Shown here: positions 43,162 to 52,027 of the stretch, piece after piece | Layout: the number at the start of each line of letters is the position of its first letter | Numbering within the stretch: the first letter of the stretch is position 1 | Source of the DNA: Thiorhodococcus mannitoliphagus | GTDB lineage: Bacteria; Pseudomonadota; Gammaproteobacteria; Chromatiales; Chromatiaceae | Assembly (NCBI RefSeq): GCF_010915725.1 | Contig: NZ_JAAIJR010000003.1 | Coordinates: forward strand, 1 to 64,000 | DNA length: 64,000 nucleotides | Direction: 5' to 3' | The notes under the pieces: generated by a model | Seen by the model: only the letters and a program-made list of their open reading frames with translations | Database searches by the model: none | What the model was told of the DNA's origin: nothing | Position numbers and translations under genes: made by a program

Positions 43162-43460
43162 TCGAGCAGGTCCTCCCCATCGCCGCGCAGCGCACGCTTG
43201 GCGATGAGATAAGATCCGGTCGCCCCGCTCAGCATCACCAGCAGCCAGATGAGCACCAGCTTCAACGCCAAGAAGGGATCGGCCGCCCAGGGCAGCAGCC
43301 CGGCGATCACCAGCCCAAGCCCCAGATTGTCGGCCTTGGTCAAGGCGTGCAGTCGGCAGAAGAGATCAGGCAGTCGCACGAGCCCGAGGGTGCCGACGGC
43401 GAAAAAAAAGGCCCCTGCGCCGACGAGCAAGAGCGAGACTGTCTCGAGCAGGATCTCCAT
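43158..43460 (-). CDS. mrpG: Mrp antiporter subunit G
   Basis: The 100-residue, three-helix protein shows FFAVGTLGLVRLPDLFCRLHALTKADNLGLGLVIAG, the conserved MrpG core (G-x-x-R-x-P-D-x-x-x-R-x-H-A-x-x-K). The position between F and the MbhD-like gene is the family order. Confidence 0.92.
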   Translation of the reverse strand: MEILLETVSLLLVGAGAFFFAVGTLGLVRLPDLFCRLHALTKADNLGLGLVIAGLLPWAADPFLALKLVLIWLLVMLSGATGSYLIAKRALRGDGEDLLE

Positions 43461-43723
43461 CAGCTGCGATCCTGTCCAACCCGACGCCGAGTGAGCGCGG
43501 TGACCGAGACGGCCGCGAGCAGGGCGAACACCAGGGCGACATCCGCAAGCGCCGGCATCTCGAAGGCGAAGCCCAGGAGCAGCAGGACGGCGATCCCCGT
43601 CGTCCCGATCAGCTGCACGCCCATCATGCGATCAGCCGGCGTTGGCCCCACGACCACCCGCACCAGGCCGGCCGCCATGGTCAGCACCAAGACCACGGCG
43701 GCTGCAGTGAATATCTCAGACAT
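43460..43723 (-). CDS. mrpF: Mrp antiporter subunit F
   Basis: The 87-residue protein has three membrane helices and the MrpF motif RVVVGPTPADRMMGVQLIGTTGIAVLLL with the conserved Asp. It overlaps mrpE by eight bases. Confidence 0.92.
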   Translation of the reverse strand: MSEIFTAAAVVLVLTMAAGLVRVVVGPTPADRMMGVQLIGTTGIAVLLLLGFAFEMPALADVALVFALLAAVSVTALTRRRVGQDRS

Positions 43724-44204
43724 GGCCGTGCTTCTCCTTCGTCAGTTCTTCTCCGAAGAGACGCCCGACCCGCCGCTCGAGGTCCGCCAGCTCGGGCGCC
43801 AGGTCGAGCGTCGCATCCAAGGCGTGCACCCGGATCTCTTCCCGGTGGACCAGGTCAGCACTCAGCGTGCCTGGCAGCAAACTGATGCTGTCGATGAAGA
43901 GGACTCGGGCGGATGGATCGGCAAGCCGCATCCGATAGGTTTGAAACCCGGGCGAGATCCGCATGCGCGGACGCAGGATGCGGCTCGCGACGTCGACCCC
44001 GGCACGCACGGACTCCCGCAGAAAGAAGAGGACAAAACCCAGTGTTCGAGCGGCGCTCGGCGCACGCGAATCGCCGACCAGTTGGCCATAGGCCCAGGTC
44101 GCGAGCAGCACACTGGGGACCCCGATCATCCAAGATCCCGGATTCCAGCCGGTGAAGATGAGCCAGAGTCCACAGAAGCCAAGTAGCCGCCATGCAATCG
44201 TCAT
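43716..44204 (-). CDS. mrpE: Mrp antiporter subunit E
   Basis: The 162-residue protein has an N-terminal pair of membrane segments and a soluble tail with ISLLPGTLSADLVHREEIRVHALDA, typical of MrpE/MnhE. An in-frame extension of 46 residues is possible, but the ATG at 44204 with GAGGG upstream gives the family length. It is the first gene of the operon mrpE-F-G-mbhD-like-(mbhE+B)-C-D-D-D(PG), which should exchange Na+ (or K+) for protons. Confidence 0.88.
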   Translation of the reverse strand: MTIAWRLLGFCGLWLIFTGWNPGSWMIGVPSVLLATWAYGQLVGDSRAPSAARTLGFVLFFLRESVRAGVDVASRILRPRMRISPGFQTYRMRLADPSARVLFIDSISLLPGTLSADLVHREEIRVHALDATLDLAPELADLERRVGRLFGEELTKEKHGHV

Positions 44205-44622
44205 GAATCCCTCGCTGAGAGCCCCACCAGAAATAGTCCCACGGGTGCGGCTCAAGCGATGAGCCCAGACCGTTCGCCAAAAGACTTGCGCTGCTCGATA
44301 AGAGCCAAAAAGGGCATTCAACTCGCTGCCCAGATGCCCCATTGATAAGGATTAGGGTACGGAAAGCAAGGGAAGCAGCAACGCGAGCGCAGAATCAGCG
44401 TGTCAGACGCCTTTCAGGTCCGAACGCGGGGAGCCTTGGGACAGGGCGGAGGAAAACGAGCTAAGTCCCTGTCTAGATTATTCTATCGCGAAACCCAAAG
44501 TCCCATCTCAGCACCCCAATCATTGATCCAAGTCGATCGAACTCATCAAAAATATCACTTTGAATCAATGCCTCAGTCGGGCTTTGATGGTTAGAATCTG
44601 ACTAGCAGACCGGTATCCGGCG
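44205..44622. other. Divergent promoter region of mrp operon and SulP gene
   Basis: These 418 bases separate the mrp operon (minus) from the SulP gene (plus). They must hold both promoters. A lower-GC stretch around 44460-44600 is the most likely promoter zone. I see no clear palindrome or riboswitch. Confidence 0.5.
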
Positions 44623-46311
44623 ATGCGCATCTTCAACGAAATTCGATTCGACAATCTTCGCGGTGACCTCTTCGGCGGCGTCACGGCCGCCATCATCGCC
44701 CTACCCATGGCGCTCGCCTTCGGCGTGGCATCCGGGGCCGGACCGACCGCTGGGCTCTACGGCGCTGTGCTCGTCGGTCTCTTCGCCGCACTCTTCGGCG
44801 GCACGCCGACACTCATCTCGGAGCCGACCGGCCCCATGACGGTGGTGATGACCGCCATTATCGCCAACCTCATCGCCTCCAATCCAGATCAAGGCATGGC
44901 GATGTCCTTCACCGTCGTCATGCTGGCGGGTGTCTTTCAGATCCTCTTCGGCGTGCTCAAGCTCGGCAAGTACGTCACCCTGATGCCCTACACCGTCATC
45001 TCCGGCTTCATGACGGGGATCGGCGTCATCCTGGTCATCCTGCAGATCGGTCCCTTCCTGGGGCATGCGACCCCGGCGGGCGGCGTCATGGGCACCTTGA
45101 CCTCCGTCCCCGAGCTGATCGCCAACATCAAGCCTGCCGAGACCGCGCTGGCGGCCCTCACGGTCGCCCTCATCCTCTTCTTTCCCAAGCGGCTGAAGCA
45201 GTTCCTCCCGCCTCAGCTGCTCGCCCTGGTGCTCGGGACGCTCGTCTCCTTCTACGCCTTCGGAAACCTCGACATCCGGCGCATCGGCGAGATCCCCAGC
45301 GGGCTGCCTTCGCTCCAGGTGCCCGTCTTTACTGCCGCGCAGTGGCAACTCATGGTCATCGACGCCCTGGTGCTGGCGGTCCTGGGGAGCATCGACGCCC
45401 TACTGACCTCGGTGATCGCGGAGAGCATGACGCGCAAGGAGCACAGCTCTGACAAAGAACTCGTCGGTCAGGGGATCGGCAACCTGGCGTCCGGACTCTT
45501 CGGCGGCATTCCAGGCGCTGGGGCCACCATGGGGACGGTGGTCAACATCCAGACCGGGGGGCGCACTGCGCTGTCCGGCATCACACGCGCGGCCATCCTC
45601 ATGGTCGTGGTGCTCTGGGCCAGCGGACTGACCGCCCAGATTCCGCTGGCGGTGCTCGCCGGGATCGCGCTCAAGGTCGGTCTGGACATCGTCGACTGGT
45701 CCTTCCTGAAGCGCGCGCACCGCGTCTCCTTCAAGGCCGCCGCCATCATGTACGGCGTCATCGGGCTGACTGTCTTCGTCGACCTCATCACCGCCGTCGC
45801 CGTGGGCGTCTTCATCGCCAACGTCCTCACCATCGACCGACTCAGCAAGCTGCAGAGCCAGTCGGTGCAGGCCACCAAGGACCCTGAGCGGGCCGGCAGC
45901 CTCAGCCCAGACGCGCAGACGGTCATGGAGCGTTCCAACGGCCGCATCCTGCTCTTCTCGCTCGGCGGGCCGCTCATCTTCGGTCTCGCCAAGGCGATCG
46001 CACGGCAGCACGCCGTCCTGGAACCGCACCAGGTGCTGGTCATGGATTTCACCGACGTTCCCGTACTGGGTGTCTCCTCCTCGCTTGCCCTGGAGAAGCT
46101 GATCCTGGAAGACGTCTCAGCCGGTCGCGGCGTCGTCATCGTAGGCGCCACGGGCGATGTCAAACAACGCCTCGAACGACTCGGATTGCCGCACTCGATC
46201 CCTGAGGAGAACTGGGTCCAGAGTCGAGATCTGGCGCTCAGTCGCGCGGAGGCGCTGCTCGGGTCTGAGCCTCGGGACCAGCCGGGGGCAAGCCAACTGG
46301 CCGTCGCCTAG
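44623..46311 (+). CDS. SulP-family anion transporter, BicA-like (bicarbonate)
   Basis: The 562-residue protein has 12-14 membrane segments and a C-terminal STAS domain (about 425-545). The N-terminus (FNEIRFDNLRGDLFGGVTAAIIALPMALAFGVASGAG, broken here only by small changes) and TPTLISEPTGPMTVVMTA follow the sequence of the cyanobacterial Na+-dependent bicarbonate transporter BicA closely. Bicarbonate is thus more likely than sulfate, though not proven. The divergent Mrp antiporter would supply the Na+ gradient such a symporter needs. The ribosome-binding site is weak. Confidence 0.85.
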   Translation: MRIFNEIRFDNLRGDLFGGVTAAIIALPMALAFGVASGAGPTAGLYGAVLVGLFAALFGGTPTLISEPTGPMTVVMTAIIANLIASNPDQGMAMSFTVVMLAGVFQILFGVLKLGKYVTLMPYTVISGFMTGIGVILVILQIGPFLGHATPAGGVMGTLTSVPELIANIKPAETALAALTVALILFFPKRLKQFLPPQLLALVLGTLVSFYAFGNLDIRRIGEIPSGLPSLQVPVFTAAQWQLMVIDALVLAVLGSIDALLTSVIAESMTRKEHSSDKELVGQGIGNLASGLFGGIPGAGATMGTVVNIQTGGRTALSGITRAAILMVVVLWASGLTAQIPLAVLAGIALKVGLDIVDWSFLKRAHRVSFKAAAIMYGVIGLTVFVDLITAVAVGVFIANVLTIDRLSKLQSQSVQATKDPERAGSLSPDAQTVMERSNGRILLFSLGGPLIFGLAKAIARQHAVLEPHQVLVMDFTDVPVLGVSSSLALEKLILEDVSAGRGVVIVGATGDVKQRLERLGLPHSIPEENWVQSRDLALSRAEALLGSEPRDQPGASQLAVA

Positions 46312-46487
46312 GACACCTTGGCCTGGACCAGGCGGTGGAGCGCGAAAAATCCGGGGAGCCTCGCCACGCAGCCCCGAAATTCTTGGGCGAGCTGCCGTTG
46401 TCGCAGACACCGAATTGGCCTAACTTGCCGAGCCACTCTGGTCGACGCAGAAGCTGATTTCGCCACCGAGTGAGAGAGGAGTCGATG

Positions 46488-46991
46488 ATGCGCATTCACC
46501 ACCCCAAGCCCCATGCGGAGTTACCCTCGGACGATACTGACCCCGTCCTGCGCGCGCTGCACTGGATCCTGCGGATCGCCGCCTACGCGATGGCGATCGC
46601 CATGGTCCTGGTCATCCTGGAGGGCGTCGTCAGTGTGATGCGAACGGTGTATCTCAAGCTCGCACAGGCCCCCTACTTCATCATCCCCGACATCATTCAG
46701 ACCTTCGGGGCCTTTCTCGCGGTCCTCATCGCCTATGAGATCTTCAGTAACATCACACTCTACATCCGCACCGACGTCTTTCCGGTCAAATTGGTCCTGG
46801 CGACGGCGCTGATGGCGATCGCTCGAAAGATCATCGTTCTGGACATGGAGAAGTATTCGGCGCTGGACCTCATCGGCATCGGCGCCATGGTCCTCGGCCT
46901 CGGCATCGCCTATTGGCTGATCTCCCGCGCCGACTCCGGCATCTTGTCGGTGCAGTCCGACAATACCCGCGAGACAACCGACGACACATAG
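46488..46991 (+). CDS. psiE: PsiE-family membrane protein
   Basis: This 167-residue protein has four membrane segments. The conserved PsiE features are YFIIPDIIQTFGAFLAVLIAYEIFSNITLYIR and ATALMAIARKIIVLD. PsiE was named as a phosphate-starvation-inducible protein, and its biochemical role is unknown. Two adjacent ATGs follow GAGAGGAG; the second (46488) has the better spacing. It follows the SulP gene in the same direction after about 175 bases. Confidence 0.87.
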   Translation: MRIHHPKPHAELPSDDTDPVLRALHWILRIAAYAMAIAMVLVILEGVVSVMRTVYLKLAQAPYFIIPDIIQTFGAFLAVLIAYEIFSNITLYIRTDVFPVKLVLATALMAIARKIIVLDMEKYSALDLIGIGAMVLGLGIAYWLISRADSGILSVQSDNTRETTDDT

Positions 46992-47166
46992 GGGTGCGGC
47001 CACTGCCAAGTTGAGACCGCTGGCACGGCAAGGCTGGTTGTCGCAACCGCTCGACTTCGCGCGCCGCGAGGCATCTTCATGCCCGCCTCCCCGCGATTGG
47101 GACGTGGAGCCGACCGCCCGGTGGCGACGTCTGAGTCAGCTTCGGCAGCGTTCCTTGCCCAACCTG

Positions 47167-47267
47167 AGAAAGTGTCCGTCAATTGTTTCCCGATGCGAGC
47201 GATGCCGCCCGAAATCCCCCCTAGCTCCCCTTTGCGAAAGGGGGAAAGTTGTTGATGGACGCTTTCT
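47167..47267. repeat. MITE-like element with 16-bp imperfect terminal repeats
   Basis: The arms AGAAAGTGTCCGTCAA and AGAAAGCGTCCATCAA (complement of the right end) match at 14 of 16 positions. Between them lies a C-rich block and the hairpin CCCCTTT-GCG-AAAGGGG (47227-47243). The rest of the interval 46992-47390 holds no gene that I can support. Confidence 0.6.
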
Positions 47268-47390
47268 AAGGTGACGCAGTTGCCTTCTGCTTCGGATTAG
47301 AATGTCACGCCAGCCGATCAGCTCGCGGCAAGGGCCGCGCGGCTGGCAGATTGACAAAGGCAAACATCCTATAGAGAGGCAGACTGATCA

Positions 47391-48155
47391 ATGGATCAAA
47401 CCCAAGCTGACGGCAAGCCCCTGAATGGACGCATCATTCTGGTGACAGGAGCGCTGGAAGGCATCGGCCGTGCGGTTGCGCTGGCCAGTGCGGCCGCCGG
47501 AGCGACCGTCATTCTTTCTTCTTTCAAAGAGAAGGATCTCACGCCGGTCTACGACGAGATCGTCGCGCACGGCGATGCCGAACCGGCCATCCTCCCCCTG
47601 GATCTCGAGAGAGCGACCGAAGCCGATTTCATCGCCGCCGCCAACATCATCGGCGAGACCTTCGGCCGACTCGACGGCTTGGTGCACTGCGCCGCATTCG
47701 CGCCCTACCTGAGCCGTATCGACGACTACGATTCCGACGAATGGGCGCGCGTCATCAAGGTCAACCTGACTGCCCCCTTCATGCTGACCCAGGCCTGTCT
47801 GCCGCTGCTGCGCGCCGCCAAGGATGCCTCCGTGATCTTCACATCGGACCGCGTCGGGCGCACCGCCAAGGCCTACTGGGGGGCGTTCGCCGCCGCAAAG
47901 TTCGGGATCGAAGGGCTGATGCAAGTGCTCGCGGAAGAGACCAGCGAGAACGGCGTCCTGCGCGTCAACAGCATCGATCCGGGAGTGGTGCGCACGACCA
48001 TGCGTGCGACCCTCTATCCTGGTGAAGATCCAAACACCAATCCGCTGCCGGAGACCATCACACCCGCCTACATCGCCCTCCTCGGCCCCGAAACACGAGG
48101 TCAGACAGGCCATGCCTTCAGCGTCGATCCCCAGACTGGTGGCCTCACCGAGTAG
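47391..48155 (+). CDS. yciK: YciK-like short-chain dehydrogenase with altered active site
   Basis: The 254-residue protein has a Rossmann fold with ILVTGALEGIGRA and closely follows the YciK family from start to end (VNLTAPFMLTQACLPLL, LRVNSIDPGVVRTTMRA, TGHAFSVDP). The cofactor loop is present, but the catalytic pair has changed. The Tyr of YxxxK is Phe166 (F-A-A-A-K170). The Ser 13 residues before it is Asp153. Oxidoreductase activity by the usual proton relay is therefore doubtful. It is followed by a RibD-C reductase gene 160 bases later. Confidence 0.85.
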   Translation: MDQTQADGKPLNGRIILVTGALEGIGRAVALASAAAGATVILSSFKEKDLTPVYDEIVAHGDAEPAILPLDLERATEADFIAAANIIGETFGRLDGLVHCAAFAPYLSRIDDYDSDEWARVIKVNLTAPFMLTQACLPLLRAAKDASVIFTSDRVGRTAKAYWGAFAAAKFGIEGLMQVLAEETSENGVLRVNSIDPGVVRTTMRATLYPGEDPNTNPLPETITPAYIALLGPETRGQTGHAFSVDPQTGGLTE

Positions 48156-48314
48156 TCCGAAGCGGCGAGTGCCCGTCGGCGATCCATGGCAAGGTTTTCT
48201 TGGAATTGGGTAAAGGCACCAAACGCACATCGCAAAACAGGAGCTTATGGCGATGACGATGATCCATAGGGTGCACGGAGTCCCAGCGCCAGGCAATGGA
48301 GACTTGAGCACCAG

Positions 48315-49256
48315 ATGACTGAGCCAAGCCTCGACAGGATCTGGACGCTGCTCTTGGCTGCGCGTGGCCAACGGGATCGGCTCAGAGAACATTCCCCGAC
48401 CTTTGGCCTTAGCTTCTTCGGGGACACCCAGCCTGAGATCACGGGCGCGGATGACGCCAATGCCGCGCTCGTCTGGCGCGGAGACAAGTTCGACGCCGGT
48501 CCTGGCCTCCCTCCAGAGGCGCTGGATTTCGTCGAACTCTACCTCCCCGTCCTCGCCGCGCAATCGGAGCACCCTGTCGTGGTGGGTCATCTCGGGCAAA
48601 GCATCGACGCCCAGATCGCCACCCGCTCGGGTGACTCTTGCTACGTCACCGGCAAGGAGAACCTAACCCATCTGCATCGCATGCGGGCGCTCTGCGACGC
48701 CATCGTCGTCGGCGCCGGCACGGTAGCCGCTGACGATCCCCGATTGACGACTCGTCTAGTAGCTGGTCCCAATCCTGTCAGAATCGTTATCGATACCGAA
48801 CGGCGCCTCTCCGGCAATCAACGCATCTTCAGCGATGCCGACGCAGAAACCCTACTCGTCTGCTGCGCGGATCGAATCTCCCATGACGAACTCGGGCGCA
48901 AGCTCATCGCGGCACCCCGTCAGGGTCGCGGCCTTGATCTGCGAGCTGTCCTCGAGGCACTGACTCGACGCGGGCTGCATTCCCTCTTCATCGAAGGCGG
49001 CGGCGTGACAGTCTCGCGCTGGATGAAGGCCGGACTCTTGGATCGACTCCAGATCGCAACCGCACCCGTCATCATCGGTGCCGGTCGACCAGGGCTCAGC
49101 CTGCCCGCATCCGAGACCATGCGCGCTTGTCGGCGACCGCCATACAAGCTGTTCAAGATGGGTGATGACATCCTCTGGGATTTCGACCTGCGCGGGGACA
49201 CCCTGGAAAGCAGCGAGCCCAGTCATCACCGACAAGCGCCGATGCGGCTGCATTAG
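48315..49256 (+). CDS. RibD C-terminal-domain (DHFR-fold) reductase
   Basis: The 313-residue protein has an N-terminal extension of ~85 residues and a RibD-C/DHFR-like domain. Recognisable elements are HLGQSIDAQIAT, HRMRALCDAIVVGAGTVAADDPRLTTR, NPVRIVIDTERR and LHSLFIEGGGVTVSRWM. Such domains reduce pyrimidine or pterin-like substrates with NADPH. The deaminase half of RibD is absent. Together with the upstream SDR and the PTPS-like cluster 10 kb away it could serve a pterin-type pathway, which is an inference. Confidence 0.82.
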   Translation: MTEPSLDRIWTLLLAARGQRDRLREHSPTFGLSFFGDTQPEITGADDANAALVWRGDKFDAGPGLPPEALDFVELYLPVLAAQSEHPVVVGHLGQSIDAQIATRSGDSCYVTGKENLTHLHRMRALCDAIVVGAGTVAADDPRLTTRLVAGPNPVRIVIDTERRLSGNQRIFSDADAETLLVCCADRISHDELGRKLIAAPRQGRGLDLRAVLEALTRRGLHSLFIEGGGVTVSRWMKAGLLDRLQIATAPVIIGAGRPGLSLPASETMRACRRPPYKLFKMGDDILWDFDLRGDTLESSEPSHHRQAPMRLH

Positions 49257-49449
49257 AGGATCGGCAGCCAAAGGCGATAAAATACGCCAGTCGGATGATG
49301 GGACGGACCAGGCATGTGCTCGGCAAGCAGTGAGGGCTCCCAATGCCTGTCCGCAGCCCCCAGACCCCGCCGCGAATCATCGCGGGGCGTGTCGTCCAAC
49401 CCTCGCCTCGGCGCTAGAATGACCACGGAATGCTCATGGAATTCGGCCC

Positions 49450-51000
49450 ATGAACCGCAAACGCCTGCCCATCGGCATCCAGACCTTCAGCGAGATCCGC
49501 GAGGGCGGGTATTACTACGTCGATAAGACCCCCTTTGCGCTGCGGCTGATCGAACAGGGCAAATACTACTTTCTGTCGCGCCCGCGCCGCTTCGGCAAAT
49601 CGCTGTTCCTTGATACCCTGGCGGAACTGTTCAGCGCCAACGCGCCGCTGTTTGATGGACTGCACGCCCAGACCCGCTGGGACTGGACACGGCCTTATCC
49701 AGTGGTGCGCCTGAGCTTTGCCGAAGGCGTGATGGCCTCGCGGGTGCAGTTGGATCGGCGCATCGAAGACCTGCTGCGCATTAATAGCCAAGCGCTCGGC
49801 GTGGCGATCCATCCCGGCCTGGATATTGCTGGAAGCTTTGGCGATTTGCTGCGTAACGTCCATGCAGACACCGGCGAGCGTGTGGTGGTGCTGGTGGACG
49901 AGTACGACAAACCGATTCTGGACAATCTGACCGAGACGGATACCGCCCGCCAGCTCCGCGACGGGCTGCGCAATCTCTACTCCGTGATCAAGGGCGCCGA
50001 TGCCCATATTCGCTTTGCCTTCCTGACCGGGGTGAGCAAATTCAGCAAGGTGAGCCTGTTTTCTGGCCTGAACAACCTGCGCGATATCACCGTCTCGTCC
50101 GAATATTCGGCCATCTGCGGCTATACCGAGGCCGATCTCGACGCGGTCTTCGCTCCGGAACTCGATGGCCTCGACCGCGAGCAGATCCGCGCCTGGTACA
50201 ACGGCTACAACTGGACCGGCGAAGCGGTCTACAACCCCTTCGATGTATTGCTCCTGTTCCAGGAGCGCCAGTTTCGCCCCTGGTGGTTTGAGACCGCGAC
50301 GCCGACGTTCTTGATTGATCTGTTGGTGCAGCGCCAGGTCTTTCTGCCCCGGCTCGGCCAGCGGTTCGCCAGCGAGGCACTGCTCTCGACTTTCGATGTC
50401 GAGCGCATCGGTACCGAGGCGCTGTTGTTCCAGACCGGCTATCTCACCATCGACTCCGTTCGCCAGCTCGGCGCTTTGATCGAATACCAGCTGCGCTATC
50501 CCAACTTGGAGGTCCAGGCCAGTCTCACCGGCGCGCTGCTGGAGCAGATTGTCCCGCTACCCGAACAACCGGCGCTGCGGCCGAGCCGTCTGTACGAGCT
50601 GCTGTTGGAGAACGACTTCACTGGCATCGAGCAGTTGTTTCGCGCCTTCTTCGCCAGCATCCCGCACGACTGGTACCGCAACAACCCGATCGCCCAGTAC
50701 GAGGGCTACTACGCCAGCGTGTTTTACGCCTACTTCGCCTCCCTGGGGCTGGACCTGACGCCGGAGGACAGCAGCAACGCCGGACGGCTGGACATGGCGC
50801 TGCGTTTCAACGGCAACGTCTATCTGTTCGAGTTCAAGGTGGTCGAGCTGGCATCGGAGGGGCGTGCCCTGCAACAGATCAAGAATCAGGGCTATGCGGA
50901 CAAGTACCGTGCCGAGGGCCGACCGATCCATCTCATCGGCGTGGAGTTCAGCCGCGAGCGTCGGACAATGGTGGGTTTTGAGGTGGAGTCGGCGCTCTAA
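49450..51000 (+). CDS. AAA-ATPase-like protein with PD-(D/E)XK C-terminus
   Basis: The 516-residue protein belongs to the AAA-ATPase-like family (LPIGIQTFSEIREGGYYYVDKT, then RPRRFGKSLFLDTL as nucleotide-binding loop and VVVLVDEYDKPI as Walker B). At the C-terminus is a PD-(D/E)XK nuclease-like domain (GRLDMALRFNGNVYLFEFKVVE, with Asp, Glu and Lys of the motif). Family members occur in many copies in some bacteria and may be linked to mobile or defence functions, but the role is unproven. No partner is nearby. Confidence 0.88.
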   Translation: MNRKRLPIGIQTFSEIREGGYYYVDKTPFALRLIEQGKYYFLSRPRRFGKSLFLDTLAELFSANAPLFDGLHAQTRWDWTRPYPVVRLSFAEGVMASRVQLDRRIEDLLRINSQALGVAIHPGLDIAGSFGDLLRNVHADTGERVVVLVDEYDKPILDNLTETDTARQLRDGLRNLYSVIKGADAHIRFAFLTGVSKFSKVSLFSGLNNLRDITVSSEYSAICGYTEADLDAVFAPELDGLDREQIRAWYNGYNWTGEAVYNPFDVLLLFQERQFRPWWFETATPTFLIDLLVQRQVFLPRLGQRFASEALLSTFDVERIGTEALLFQTGYLTIDSVRQLGALIEYQLRYPNLEVQASLTGALLEQIVPLPEQPALRPSRLYELLLENDFTGIEQLFRAFFASIPHDWYRNNPIAQYEGYYASVFYAYFASLGLDLTPEDSSNAGRLDMALRFNGNVYLFEFKVVELASEGRALQQIKNQGYADKYRAEGRPIHLIGVEFSRERRTMVGFEVESAL

Positions 51001-51022
51001 CCAACGCCGACTTGTTGGGAGC

Positions 51023-51039
51023 GCCGGCTTCCAGCCGGC
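51023..51039. repeat. REP-like hairpin GCCGGC-N5-GCCGGC
   Basis: A 6-bp GC-rich stem (GCCGGCTTCCAGCCGGC) lies just after the AAA-ATPase-like gene within GGGAGCGCCGGCTTCCAG, a type of extragenic repeat common in gammaproteobacteria. It may aid termination, although no T tract follows. Confidence 0.5.
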
Positions 51040-51151
51040 AACCGGGTGAGTGGCGTCTCACCGCTGCGCTGAGGGGCTGCCAGACAAACATCTGAGAAGC
51101 TGTCTGGAAACTCCTAGCGAGGCTTAGCCTCAGACCGACGAGTCATGCCAT

Positions 51152-51183
51152 CGGGATCGCTATCGGGATCGGGATCGCTATCG
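51152..51183. repeat. Short GGGATCG/CTATCG repeats
   Basis: Units of CGGGATCGCTAT and CGGGAT alternate here over 32 bases. The stretch is non-coding and upstream of the nickel operon. It is a simple-sequence tract with no evident function. Confidence 0.6.
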
Positions 51184-51250
51184 TCGGTTCGAGACCGATA
51201 CCGTCGTCCCACCGAACCCGAATGCTCCGTCCTTGGAGCGATGTTTCGGA

Positions 51251-51277
51251 GTATCACTAATTATTTTTCCGTGTTAC
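51251..51277. promoter_or_regulatory. Probable NikR operator (GTATCAC-N13-GTGTTAC)
   Basis: The arms GTATCAC and GTGTTAC (complement GTAACAC) match at six of seven positions with a 13-base spacer. They lie in an AT-rich patch 34 bases before the nikK start. NikR sites are long-spaced inverted repeats of the GTATGA-N16-TCATAC or GTRTNAC-N13 kind. The nikR gene at the end of the same operon makes autoregulated nickel repression likely. Confidence 0.65.
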
Positions 51278-51310
51278 TTTCTGCGCTGAATTCTTGCAGA
51301 GGTAGCACCC

Positions 51311-52027
51311 ATGATGAGCTTGAAGACACGCTTCCTACTCGGCATCGGTTGCGCGGCGGGGATGAGTGCCGCGGTCGCGCATGACCTCTGGGTCGAACCC
51401 GAAGCGGGCGGTTACCAACTCCTCTACGGCCACCACCCCCGCGTGTCTCACGAGGGGATGCGGCAGATTGCCTACGCCCCCGACATCGTCAAGTCGGTCG
51501 TCTGTCTGGACGCGGCCGGTGGCCGCCATCCCGCGAAGACTGGGGGCGGCTCGCCCGTCAAGATCGAGGGCGACTGCGCCGTCCTCTACGTGCTGACGTC
51601 CAGCGGCTACTGGACCAAGACCACGGCCGGCACCAAGAACCTCAAGAAGACCGAAGCCGCCTCGCCACTGGGTAGCTGGCAGAGCTTCGAGAGCGTCAAG
51701 CACATCGCCCGCTGGGGATCTGGGGCGGCCAATCCCCTGGCGACCCCGCTGGAAATCGTGCCCGCGGAAAATCCTCTCGCCCTGAAGGATGGGGACAAGC
51801 TGACCCTGCGCGTCCTCGCCAACGGACAGCCGGTGGCCGACGCCACGGTCAGCTACGACGGCAAGCCCCGCGGCCAGACGGGTGCCGACGGTACCCTGAA
51901 TGTTCGCGTCAAACACGGTGGCCTGCAGTTGATCCAAGCCTCCACGCGAACGCCTTACGCCGGCCCCGAGGCCGACGAGGTCGTCCATACCACGGCGCTG
52001 ACCTTCGCACTCGGCAGCGACAAGTGA
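51311..52027 (+). CDS. nikK: NikK-type DUF4198 periplasmic nickel component
   Basis: The 238-residue protein has a signal peptide ending near AVAHD, so the mature protein may start with His-Asp-Leu-Trp, as in other DUF4198 proteins where the N-terminal His can bind metal. The beta-rich body (WVEPEAGGYQLLYGHHP, then ADATVSYDGKPRGQTGADG) fits the family. It is the first gene of the nickel ECF operon and overlaps nikL by GTGA. In NikKLMQO systems NikK and NikL are thought to replace NikN. Confidence 0.85.
   Translation: MMSLKTRFLLGIGCAAGMSAAVAHDLWVEPEAGGYQLLYGHHPRVSHEGMRQIAYAPDIVKSVVCLDAAGGRHPAKTGGGSPVKIEGDCAVLYVLTSSGYWTKTTAGTKNLKKTEAASPLGSWQSFESVKHIARWGSGAANPLATPLEIVPAENPLALKDGDKLTLRVLANGQPVADATVSYDGKPRGQTGADGTLNVRVKHGGLQLIQASTRTPYAGPEADEVVHTTALTFALGSDK

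Noticed and set aside
51186-51200. GGTTCGAGACC resembling a tRNA T-arm
   Set aside because: Neighbouring sequence cannot form acceptor, D and anticodon arms; no tRNA gene fits here.
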